NCBI RefSeq assembly: GCF_001902635.1
Contig: NZ_MJAO01000006.1
Location: forward strand, 124,001-188,000
DNA from: Serratia marcescens
GTDB lineage: Bacteria > Pseudomonadota > Gammaproteobacteria > Enterobacterales > Enterobacteriaceae
Reading direction: 5' to 3'
Length of the DNA stretch: 64,000 bases
Below, in pieces: positions 56,168 through 64,000 of the stretch. A program made the position numbers and the translations under genes. Position 1 is the first letter of the stretch. Every line of letters starts with the position of its first letter. A model generated the notes under the pieces. It saw only the letters and a list, made by a program, of their open reading frames with translations, was not told where the DNA came from and searched no databases.

Positions 56168-57550
56168 TTACAGCAGCCAGTCCAGCAACACCACGCCGCA
56201 CAGGCTGATGGCCCAGGCGATAGTGGTGGGCACCGACCACACCATCATCTGTTGGCGTACATCCTTGATGCCCATCATGCGGTTGACCACCCAGAACATG
56301 CTGTCGTTGAAGTAGCTGAAGAACAGCGCGCCCAGGGTGGCCGCCTGCGCCGCCGCCAGCATATTGACGCCGGGCAGCAGGCTGACGATCGGTGCTGAGA
56401 TCGACGCGGCGGTGATCATCGCCACCGTGCCGGAACCCTGTATCACCCGTACCAGTGTGGCGATGACGAACGGGATCAGCACCGGCGATATCGGCAGCCC
56501 GGCGACCTGCTGCGCCAGCTGCGTGCCGGCGCCGCTCTCGCGCAATACCGCCCCCAGCGCGCCACCGGCGCCGGTGACCAGCAGGATGATGCCGGCGGTC
56601 TGCAGGCCTTCCTCCAGCCGCTCCAGCGTGTCGTGCTTGTTGGCGTGCGGCATCAGGGTGTACACCGCCAGCAGCACGCTGATCGCCAGTGCGATCATCG
56701 GCGAGCCGAGAAAGGCGAAGCTTTGGCCCCACAGGCTTTCCGCCAGCCAGCCCATGCCCTCGCGCTTGGCCAGCATATTGTTGACCGCGTTGACGAAGAT
56801 CAGCCCGATCGGCGTCAGGATCGGCAACAGTGATAACGTCAGGCTCGGCAGCGCCTTGCCCTCTTTCTCCGCCAGATACTGCTGATGCGCGGCGCGCAGA
56901 TCCTGCGGCGCTTCCTCTTCCTGCGGCATAAAGTCTGGGTAGCGCGTGCCTAGCCAGCGCGCATACAGCACGATGCCGATCACACAGGGGATGGCCAGCA
57001 CCAGCCCGGCCAGCATCATGGCGCCGATATCCACGCCGAAGATGCCCGCCACGCCCAGCGGCCCCGGTGTTGGCGGCACCGCGTGGTGGGTGAGGATCAG
57101 CCCGCCCGCCAACGCGACGCCAAGCGTCAGCAGGTTGCGCTTGCCCTTTTTCGCCAGCGCCTTGACCAGCGGATAGAGGATGATGAACGCCGAATCGACA
57201 AAGATCGGGATGCTGACGATATAGCCGGTGATGGCCAGCGCCCACTCTTCGCGCTTTTTGCCCAGCCATTTGATAAAGCTGTAGGCGATCTGCTCGGCGG
57301 CGCCGGAGACTTCCAGCACCCGGCCCATCATCACCCCCAGCCCGATGACGATGCCGATGCTGCCGAGCGTGGAGCCGAAGCCCTTGGTGATGGCGTCGAC
57401 GGTTTGCGTGGCGCCCATCCCGCCGGTAATGCCGGCGATGGAGGCGGCGATCAGCATGGCGATCAACGCATGCACGCGGGTGCGCAGCACCAGGAAGATC
57501 AGCGCGAACACCGCCACCGCCAGCCCGATGATTGGGGTATACATCGCCAT
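56168..57550 (-). CDS. GntP-family sugar-acid/H+ symporter
   Basis: A 460-residue inner-membrane permease of the gluconate:H+ symporter family, with about 12 hydrophobic segments and the conserved ILTHHAVPPTPGPLGVAGIFG and VIQGSGTVAMITAASI. By its neighbour denD it probably carries a four-carbon sugar acid such as erythronate or threonate. It starts 2 bases after denD. Confidence 0.88.
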   Translation of the reverse strand: MAMYTPIIGLAVAVFALIFLVLRTRVHALIAMLIAASIAGITGGMGATQTVDAITKGFGSTLGSIGIVIGLGVMMGRVLEVSGAAEQIAYSFIKWLGKKREEWALAITGYIVSIPIFVDSAFIILYPLVKALAKKGKRNLLTLGVALAGGLILTHHAVPPTPGPLGVAGIFGVDIGAMMLAGLVLAIPCVIGIVLYARWLGTRYPDFMPQEEEAPQDLRAAHQQYLAEKEGKALPSLTLSLLPILTPIGLIFVNAVNNMLAKREGMGWLAESLWGQSFAFLGSPMIALAISVLLAVYTLMPHANKHDTLERLEEGLQTAGIILLVTGAGGALGAVLRESGAGTQLAQQVAGLPISPVLIPFVIATLVRVIQGSGTVAMITAASISAPIVSLLPGVNMLAAAQAATLGALFFSYFNDSMFWVVNRMMGIKDVRQQMMVWSVPTTIAWAISLCGVVLLDWLL

Positions 57551-57552
57551 GA

Positions 57553-58518
57553 TCAGCCCCCGCCTTGCGGCATGTCATCGCGGATAAAGGTGCGGATCGC
57601 CTGCTCGAAGCTTTCATCGGCAATAAAGCCCAACTGTTGCGCCCGCCCGGTGTCGAACTTGCCTGGCCAACCTGCAACGATGCGGTTGATGGCGGCGTCC
57701 GGCTCGAAGCGCACCCGTGCGGCGACGGCGTCACCGGCCACCGTGCGCAGTGCTTCGAGCATCTCCCGCACGCGCACGCTGATGCCGGGCAGGTTGAGCG
57801 TGCGCAGCGTGCCGAACGCCGAAGCGGGCAGCGTGGCGGCGCGGATGAAGTTGCGCACCACCGCGGCTGGGCTGGAGAGCCACAGCGCCAGCTCGGCGTC
57901 TACCGGGCACACCGCCTGCTCACCGTGCAGCGGCTCGCGGATGATGCCGCTGGCGAACGACGAGGCCGCCTTGTTCGGCTTGCCCGGCCGCACGCTGATG
58001 GTGGGCAGGCGCAGCACGCGGCCATCGACGAAGCCTTTGCGCGCATAGTCGTTGATCAGCAGCTCGCACATCGCCTTCTGCGTGCCGTAGGAGGATTGTG
58101 GGGTGACCGCGCAGCGATCGTCGATCACCGGCGGCAGCTCGCCGCCGAACACCGCCAGCGAACTGGTGAAGATAAACTTCATGCCCGGCGCCCGGCGGCG
58201 CGCCGCTTCCAGCAATTGGCGGGTGGCGTCGAAATTGACTTGCATGCCGAGATCGAAATCGCTCTCCGCGTGGCTGCTGACGATGGCCGCCAGGTGGAAC
58301 AGCACGCCGCAGTCGGCGTCGATCAGCCGCTCCGCCGCGCCGGGCTGCGACAGATCGAGCGCCAGACACTGCAGGCGCGCATCCGGCAGCGGGGCGGGCG
58401 GAGGGGTGATGTCCGCCAGGATCAGCCTGTCGAAGGCCAGCGGACAACTGCCGTGTAGCAGCGCTTTCGCCAGCCGCTGGCCGAGAAAACCGGCGCCGCC
58501 GGTGATGACGATGTTCAT
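57553..58518 (-). CDS. denD: DenD-like D-erythronate dehydrogenase
   Basis: A 321-residue extended short-chain dehydrogenase with MNIVITGGAGFLGQRLA (NAD site) and the catalytic SSYGTQK. It resembles DenD, which oxidises D-erythronate at C2 to start its breakdown. The kinase, epimerase or isomerase and decarboxylase that usually complete this route are not in the window. The assignment rests on family likeness and on gntP. Confidence 0.78.
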   Translation of the reverse strand: MNIVITGGAGFLGQRLAKALLHGSCPLAFDRLILADITPPPAPLPDARLQCLALDLSQPGAAERLIDADCGVLFHLAAIVSSHAESDFDLGMQVNFDATRQLLEAARRRAPGMKFIFTSSLAVFGGELPPVIDDRCAVTPQSSYGTQKAMCELLINDYARKGFVDGRVLRLPTISVRPGKPNKAASSFASGIIREPLHGEQAVCPVDAELALWLSSPAAVVRNFIRAATLPASAFGTLRTLNLPGISVRVREMLEALRTVAGDAVAARVRFEPDAAINRIVAGWPGKFDTGRAQQLGFIADESFEQAIRTFIRDDMPQGGG

Positions 58519-58548
58519 ATGGTGCTCCTTTCCCTAGCGTTGTTGTTA

Positions 58549-59316
58549 TCAGAGTTGGACGTTGTGCAGTTGCAGACCGCGCTCGCGCAGCAACTGCTGC
58601 GCTTCCGGCGGCAGCGCGGCGTCGCAGATGATGTCGCTCAGCGCCTCCAGCGGGCAGACGCGGAACATGCCGTATTTGCCGTACTTGCTGCTGTCGGAGA
58701 CCAGCACCCGGCGGCGAGCGACCTCCAGCAGCGCCTGCTTGACCAGCACCTTCTCCTCGTGCGGCGTGGAGAGGCCGTGCTCCAGATCCCACGAGCTGGT
58801 GCTGATGAAAGCCACGTCGATATTCAGGCTGCGCAACAGTATGGCGGCGCTGTTGCCGACGCAGGAGTAGTTGCGCTGATCCACCTGGCCGCCGGTGTGG
58901 AACAGGCTGAGCTGCGGGCGATTCATCAGATGCTGGATGATGGAAAAATCGTTGGTGACTACCGTCAGATTGAAGCGCTCCGCCAGGCTGCGGGCGATCT
59001 CGAAGGTGGTGGTGCCGGCGTCGAGATAGACTACCTGACCGTCTTCCACCAACCCGGCGGCGTATTTGCCGATCTCGCGCTTGTGGCGATGGTGCAGCTG
59101 CGCCTTCTCGCAATAGGCCAGCTCCTGGCGCAACGCCTCGCTCAGGCGCACGCCGCCGCTGACGCTGACCACTTTGCCTTGCTCTTCCAGCACGCGGATA
59201 TCGCGCCGTACTGTCATGTGCGAGACGCTCATCAGCTCCGACAGCGCGCTGATGCTAGCCAGCTGATATTCATGCACATAGCGATAGATGTAATCGCGGC
59301 GTTCAGACGGGATCAT
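58549..59316 (-). CDS. DeoR-family transcriptional regulator
   Basis: A 255-residue DeoR/GlpR protein: N-terminal helix-turn-helix (ISALSELMSVSHMTVRRDIRVLEEQGKV) and a sugar-phosphate sensor with YLDAGTTTFEIA. First gene of the denD-gntP cluster, which it likely represses. Confidence 0.9.
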   Translation of the reverse strand: MIPSERRDYIYRYVHEYQLASISALSELMSVSHMTVRRDIRVLEEQGKVVSVSGGVRLSEALRQELAYCEKAQLHHRHKREIGKYAAGLVEDGQVVYLDAGTTTFEIARSLAERFNLTVVTNDFSIIQHLMNRPQLSLFHTGGQVDQRNYSCVGNSAAILLRSLNIDVAFISTSSWDLEHGLSTPHEEKVLVKQALLEVARRRVLVSDSSKYGKYGMFRVCPLEALSDIICDAALPPEAQQLLRERGLQLHNVQL

Positions 59317-59707
59317 GTTCGCTCCTGTGGCCCCGGCGGCGGCAGGGGCGCCGCGAAGCTGTTATTTTTTGTTATGGAGGAACATCTTCAATCATCGCGG
59401 TTAACAAGTAAGCGACGGTTATCACAAATGCCGGCGTGGGTGTTTGGGGTGGTTTTTAAATTAACTATATGATTAATTTCTTATTATTCTCTATCTGGCA
59501 GGTTTCTCTGCGCAACACTATCCTGTGATAATTAATGTGATATGGCACAGGGTTTGTGACGCGGCTGAGCGGCGGGGAGCTGAGAGAGAGTGGGCAAACG
59601 TGCGCTGCGGCGCTTTTTTCGACACTTAACTCATTGAACAACGGATAAGTGTTGCACGCGGATCGCTGAAAGGTATAATGCACCCGTTTTCCGCATACTA
59701 CTTCAGT
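59317..59707. other. Gap between deoR and leuX
   Basis: No gene is seen in this 391-base stretch. It should carry the deoR and leuX promoters; a possible -10 TATAAT lies at 59675-59680, about 28 bases before the tRNA. Confidence 0.5.
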
Positions 59708-59792
59708 GCCGAAGTGGCGAAATCGGTAGACGCAGTTGATTCAAAATCAACCGTAGAGATACGTGCCGGTTCGAGTCCGGCCTTCGGCACCA
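59708..59792 (+). tRNA. leuX: tRNA-Leu(CAA)
   Basis: An 85-base class II tRNA. The acceptor GCCGAAG pairs with CTTCGGC and is followed by A and an encoded CCA (59790-59792). The anticodon loop TTCAAAA gives CAA. The T arm GCCGGTTCGAGTCCGGC is intact. The leuX locus is a known integration site for islands in Enterobacterales. Confidence 0.97.
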
Positions 59793-59815
59793 TTAAGTAC
59801 CGCGCGAACAAGAAG

Positions 59816-59836
59816 CCACCGAAAGGTGGTTTTTTT
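59816..59836 (+). terminator. leuX terminator
   Basis: CCACC-GAAA-GGTGG followed by seven T, 23 bases after the tRNA. The stretch 59837-60005 has no gene. Confidence 0.88.
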
Positions 59837-60005
59837 GTGTTTGGAATCTGCCTGTTGCCACTGCCTGCCTATTTGACTCTGTATTGACGCATTTCCCATT
59901 TTAGTAAAACCCAGATCTTCCTGATGCTTTCCTAATTATCATCTGATTGATATTAAAGGATAAAATTTCGTCTTATTGAACTCTTTCGGATCAAGGAGTT
60001 CCAGG

Positions 60006-60472
60006 ATGGAGCCAAAACAGGAAGGGATCATGCGGGCGTTAACTCCGGGCTAGGCCAACCTGGCGCGTTCAGTGTTTGGCAGCACTATTTTCTATCAGGG
60101 CGTGTTGGTTCACTGCGATAGCTACCTGCCATTTGGGTTACAGAATCAGTACACGGCGATGAGTCAGAATGGGGAGCCGTACTTTCGTAGGGCTTTATAT
60201 AAAAAGGATTATGCGAGCCAGGATCCTGAAGCTCAGCATCTTTTTATTCATGAGATGGTACACGTTTGGCAGCACCAGAAGGGCTGTGGGTACGTACCCG
60301 TGGGCTTCTCAGTTGGGCGGTAAGTTATCAATATCGGCTTGATAAACCTTTGCTGCACCACTACAGCATGGAACTGCAGGCATCGATAATTGCGGACTAT
60401 TTCATTCTCAAGAGATATGGGGTGAAACTGGTACTATTATTGAAGGTGATAGGAGTCTATGTGTGTTGTTAG
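60006..60472 (+). pseudogene. Broken metallopeptidase-like gene (HEMVH motif)
   Basis: From ATG 60006 the frame hits an in-frame TAG at 60051. It goes on with ARSVFGSTIFYQGV and YLPFGLQNQYTAM to IHEMVHVWQHQKG (a zinc HExxH motif). The frame then shifts near 60285: the continuation SYQYRLDKPLLHHYSMELQA is in another frame and ends at 60472. The parts fit one family of small proteins with HEMVHVWQ that often accompany vgrG/rhs genes. At least two inactivating changes mean it is not functional. Confidence 0.8.
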
Positions 60473-60575
60473 GATTAATTAAACTGATTCGTCTATCTTT
60501 TTACAACTTCTGCTTTTCTATGAAAAGTTAGCAGCTACTTACGACGGTGCATGCATAGCTGCAATATCGGGATAA

Positions 60576-61796
60576 TTAACTAACTATCTTTTTTACTTTC
60601 TTGTTTTTCAAATAACTGATTGCATCATCTAACCATTCTGGCTGTTTTAAACTATCTACAAACCATATTATGAATTTTTCAGAGTATCTATGTCTCTTGT
60701 CAATTTCAAAATGCATAGGGGATTTTTTGTTGTTTTGAACTTTGTGTTTACTAATTACAGCTCTGAATGAATATCGAGTGATCGAGAACTCACTTTGCTG
60801 ATTGTTTATTCTTTCAATGGCTGTCCCTTCATAATAAGGATGGGTGATATCTGGATCTCTGACCTCTCTAATAATAATGGCATTATGACCTTTCTCACCT
60901 ATGCCTAATGACAAATCACTCTCTTTAGTATTTTTTGTTAGCGTTAACTTATAGTCCACTGGTATTGTGAATTCTACAGAATCATATTCACTTGCATTTT
61001 TATTGAATCTTCCCAGAAACTCTTCAGCTACTGCTGCTGTCATACTCCCATAGTTTTCTTTAATAATAGAGATATCACTCTGTGGACCATCAATAACTAA
61101 GCTGAGCATTCCAATGCTTTGGCCTGATAACGGTGATGAACCTGTTTCATTTAAATATCGCTGTTGATAGTTCAGTACATTTGCTTGGAATAGTCTTGAC
61201 AACTCGGGCTGTAATTCAGGGATAAGTAAGTGTATCGCGCTATCTCGTAATTCAACTAGTGTTTCTAGATTCTTCCTGACGGGATCATTCTGTTGTAATC
61301 TTTTATTTAGTGCATCACTTATACTAATCGAATGGCCACTAGACTTGAATACAGTATCCAAACTTAGCGCTTTAATTAATTCAGCCTTAAGTAATAATTC
61401 CCACGCATTTATTGAAAGAATGCAAAATGCTTCAACACGGTTATCTAAGCTTGGCCTGTTATATACTTCAAGTGAAAGGATGAAAGCATCTAAACTGCGC
61501 TTTAATAGTCCTTTATATATCTTCAACTCAGGTGTGACGGTTTTTGCTTTCAAAGATTGAGACATCATTCTTATAAAATCATCATTTGATAATTTTAATA
61601 GCCCATCACATCGCCATTCTTTTTCATTGATTGGGTGTAAGTAAACGCCGTTTAACTTTTCATTAATATATTTTCTGATGCTATTTTCATTGTAGCCGGT
61701 AGAGTTAACAAGATCTTTTATAGAGAACTTATGATTGTTTTTTTCATGTAACCTAAGTGAGTCCAAGAGTTTCAACTGTTTTGTTGAACGATTCAT
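60576..61796 (-). CDS. DUF3644-like protein beside hsdR
   Basis: A 406-residue protein with an N-terminal helix-turn-helix-like region (FSIKDLVNSTGYNENSIRKYINEKL) and the segment EAFCILSINAWELLLKAELIKAL, typical of DUF3644 proteins. The C-terminal half is not recognised. It is AT-rich and lies 66 bases downstream of hsdR on the same strand. Such proteins are recurrent passengers of restriction loci; a defence role is inferred from position only. Confidence 0.65.
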   Translation of the reverse strand: MNRSTKQLKLLDSLRLHEKNNHKFSIKDLVNSTGYNENSIRKYINEKLNGVYLHPINEKEWRCDGLLKLSNDDFIRMMSQSLKAKTVTPELKIYKGLLKRSLDAFILSLEVYNRPSLDNRVEAFCILSINAWELLLKAELIKALSLDTVFKSSGHSISISDALNKRLQQNDPVRKNLETLVELRDSAIHLLIPELQPELSRLFQANVLNYQQRYLNETGSSPLSGQSIGMLSLVIDGPQSDISIIKENYGSMTAAVAEEFLGRFNKNASEYDSVEFTIPVDYKLTLTKNTKESDLSLGIGEKGHNAIIIREVRDPDITHPYYEGTAIERINNQQSEFSITRYSFRAVISKHKVQNNKKSPMHFEIDKRHRYSEKFIIWFVDSLKQPEWLDDAISYLKNKKVKKIVS

Positions 61797-61862
61797 CAGA
61801 TGTTATCCTCGCAAGCCTAAATTATTAGAGATGGGAGGTGATGTGCCCTCCCTTTATATTTA

Positions 61863-64000
61863 TTAGCTGGTCCAATTATTCGAAACAACCTCGGCTTGTT
61901 TCAAAATAAGCTCAACTGCGCCTGCGGTTTTATCCGGAGGGTATTTATATTTACGCAGTGTTTGTCTTACCAAAATACGCAGTCTGGCACGCACACTTTC
62001 TCGTACTTGCCAGTCTACCGTAGTGGACTGTCGCAGTTTCAAGGTAACTTCAATTGCCAGTTTTTTGAGCGTTTCGTCACCTAGTTCACGCACAGCACTT
62101 TCGTTTTCTGCTAATGCATCGTAGAACGCGATCTCATCCGGATTGAGACCTAGAGCATCGTCGCGTGCCATGGCTTCTTGGAACTCTTTAGCCATCTGTA
62201 TAAGCTCTTCAATTACCTGTGCAGTTTCTATTGCGCGGTTATTGTACTTAAGCAATACGGCCCTAAGGCGATCTGAATACTTTTTCTCCTGTACTACGTT
62301 ATTTTTTGTACGAGCATGAATTCCGTCGTTCAACAACTTCTCTAGCAATTCAACGGCCAGATTACGCTGAGGCATTTCACGCACTTCTTCTAAAAACTCT
62401 TCTGAAAGTAAGCCGATATTGGGTTTTCCCAACCCCGCCAGTGCAAACACATCATCCACCCCTGTCGCAATAATAGCGTTATCAAGGATTTTACCGAGCA
62501 GCGTGTTTTTCTCTGACTGGCTGAATTTCTTGTCGGTTGTCGTCAGCTTGATAATCGCTACTTTCACCGCTGACAGAAACGCTATCTCTTTTTGCAATGG
62601 TTTGGCTTCATCCAGCGTACTGCACAGTGACCAGGCTTTGTTCATTGCCAGTACGACATCAAAAAAGCGTTTTTTACCATCATCGAGGCCCAGCACGTAA
62701 TCTGCAGCTTTGAGTAAAAACCGTTGGGGTACTTCTTCAAAACCAGTGTAATCAAACCCGGCAGCGGTTGGTGTTTTGGCAAACATGCCGTGAATTACAT
62801 CCAGCTTTTCAAGCAGAATAGCGAAAGCTTCATGAGCATCGATAGTGGTCTGCCCCTTACCTTTTGAATCGGTATAGGTTTTCAAAGCTTGCTTCAGCTC
62901 GTTAGCAATCCCGATGTAATCGACCACCAACCCGCCAGGTTTGTCTTTAAAGACACGGTTAACGCGTGCAATGGCCTGCATTAGGTTATGTCCGCGCATT
63001 GGCTTGTCGATATACATGGTATGGCAGCAGGGGGCATCAAACCCGGTAAGCCACATATCGCGCACAATTACCAGTTTGAGCGGATCGTTGAGATCTTTAA
63101 AGCGTGCTTCAAGGCGTTTTTTGGTCTGCTTATTGTAGATGTGCGGCTGCAGGAATTTATTATCGGAGGCTGAGCCGGTCATGATGATTTTGATTTCACC
63201 CTTTTCAACATCATCGCTGTGCCATTCTGGACGTAACGCGACCAATGCGTTATACAGTTTCACGCAGATTTCACGGCTCATGGCAACAATCATCGCTTTG
63301 CCATCCATTGTGGCGTTACGGGCCTCAAAATGCTGAACCAGATCGGCAGCCACCTGATTGATACGCGGTTCAGAACCTACAAGTTTTTCCAGGCGGCTCC
63401 AGTCACCTTTGGTTTTCTCTTTCTGATCGGTCTCTTCGTCTTCGACCAGCTCATCAACTTGCTCAGAGAGCGTTTCCAGCTCTTCGTGGTTGAGGTCGAG
63501 TTTTGCCAGACGCGATTCATAGTAGATAGGCACGGTTGCACCGTCTTCCACTGCATCCTGAATATCGTAGATAGAGACGTAATCGCCGAACACAGCGCGC
63601 GTATCTTTATCTTCGGAAGATACAGGTGTTCCGGTAAAGCCCATAAACGATGCATTGGGTAATGCATCGCGCATATGTTTGGCGTAACCGTACTTATAAG
63701 CGCCTGTTTCGCGATCCAACGTGGCGTTAAGGCCATATTGACTGCGGTGCGCCTCATCGGAAATGACGACGATATTGCTGCGTAGATTGAGCGCTGGGTG
63801 AGTTTTTTCGCCGTCCAGCGGGGCAAATTTTTGTACGGTGGTAAAAATAATTCCGCCTGATTCACGGGCATTGAGCATCTCGCGGAGCTGGTCGCGGTCG
63901 TTCGCCTGCAACGGTTCCTGTTTAAGCAAATCTTGCGCCTGGCAGAACGTGGCATAAAGTTGTCCGTCGAGATCGTTACGGTCGGTCACTACCACGATGG
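61863..64000 (-). CDS. hsdR: HsdR, type I restriction endonuclease subunit, partial
   Basis: The C-terminal part (about 710 residues visible) of a type I restriction subunit. Helicase motifs are seen: [12 protein letters not shown] (Ia), [12 protein letters not shown] (II), MGFTGTP (III), [16 protein letters not shown] and QAIARVNRV (V and VI). The C-terminal helical domain that binds the methylase is complete (to NNWTS). The nuclease domain and Walker A lie beyond the right edge, as do hsdM and hsdS. Confidence 0.93.
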   Translation of the reverse strand, partial: IVVVTDRNDLDGQLYATFCQAQDLLKQEPLQANDRDQLREMLNARESGGIIFTTVQKFAPLDGEKTHPALNLRSNIVVISDEAHRSQYGLNATLDRETGAYKYGYAKHMRDALPNASFMGFTGTPVSSEDKDTRAVFGDYVSIYDIQDAVEDGATVPIYYESRLAKLDLNHEELETLSEQVDELVEDEETDQKEKTKGDWSRLEKLVGSEPRINQVAADLVQHFEARNATMDGKAMIVAMSREICVKLYNALVALRPEWHSDDVEKGEIKIIMTGSASDNKFLQPHIYNKQTKKRLEARFKDLNDPLKLVIVRDMWLTGFDAPCCHTMYIDKPMRGHNLMQAIARVNRVFKDKPGGLVVDYIGIANELKQALKTYTDSKGKGQTTIDAHEAFAILLEKLDVIHGMFAKTPTAAGFDYTGFEEVPQRFLLKAADYVLGLDDGKKRFFDVVLAMNKAWSLCSTLDEAKPLQKEIAFLSAVKVAIIKLTTTDKKFSQSEKNTLLGKILDNAIIATGVDDVFALAGLGKPNIGLLSEEFLEEVREMPQRNLAVELLEKLLNDGIHARTKNNVVQEKKYSDRLRAVLLKYNNRAIETAQVIEELIQMAKEFQEAMARDDALGLNPDEIAFYDALAENESAVRELGDETLKKLAIEVTLKLRQSTTVDWQVRESVRARLRILVRQTLRKYKYPPDKTAGAVELILKQAEVVSNNWTS

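Overview
The window is enterobacterial chromosome, most likely Serratia (S. marcescens group). Gene order follows the E. coli/Yersinia core in several blocks (ubiVU/ubiT-yhbS-yhbQ, treCBR-mgtLA, ridA-pyrIBL, argI/rraB, miaE, yjgM-valS-holC-pepA-lptFG-leuX). G+C is high and protein identity to Enterobacterales families is strong. ERIC repeats, a complete phosphonate operon and an exported GH20 hexosaminidase fit the same assignment.

Regions from left to right: (1) 1-3.6 kb holds anaerobic ubiquinone genes ubiV, ubiU and ubiT, yhbS, an orphan type I-F CRISPR array and yhbQ. The array lies between two copies of the 3' end of yhbQ. (2) 3.7-7.6 kb is the inducible ornithine decarboxylase operon speFL-speF-potE with an intact arrest-peptide leader. 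(3) 8-9.1 kb has yhbP and yraR. (4) 9.1-17.4 kb is a C-P lyase operon, phnFGHIJKLMN, a hexapeptide acetyltransferase and phnP, with no phnCDE transporter in view. (5) 17.6-18.9 kb has an ArsP/YraQ-type permease and a small antitoxin-like protein. (6) 18.9-22.7 kb is an AT-rich foreign segment with an OLD-type ATPase-TOPRIM nuclease and a retron-like reverse transcriptase. A candidate msr-msd RNA lies between them, bounded by a 15-bp a1/a2 pair. (7) 22.9-25.9 kb is nrdDG with a dense regulatory region (FNR-like site, two NrdR boxes, three DnaA boxes). (8) 25.9-35 kb has a LysR/oxidoreductase pair, the trehalose operon and mgtA with a PhoP box and a leader peptide. (9) 35-38.7 kb has the GH20 enzyme and an unknown gene pair. 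(10) 38.7-55.4 kb is housekeeping: ridA, pyrBI with pyrL attenuator, an oligopeptide-type binding protein, argI with ARG boxes, rraB, miaE, a GMC oxidoreductase, yjgM, valS, holC, pepA and lptFG. (11) 55.4-59.3 kb has an ArcZ-like small RNA and a gntP-denD-deoR sugar-acid cluster. (12) From 59.7 kb, tRNA-Leu(CAA) (leuX) begins an island with a broken metallopeptidase-like gene, a DUF3644-like protein and hsdR, which runs off the right edge.

The window therefore carries three separate anti-phage-type loci: the CRISPR array, the retron and the type I restriction island. The retron is the best candidate for a little-described system. It pairs an Eco8-like effector with a divergent RT, and its likely ncRNA overlaps the effector's 3' end and the RT's ribosome binding site. 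Several features are too short for ordinary gene calling: SpeFL (34 aa), a MgtL-like peptide (15 aa), PyrL (37 aa), the ArcZ-like RNA and the retron ncRNA.
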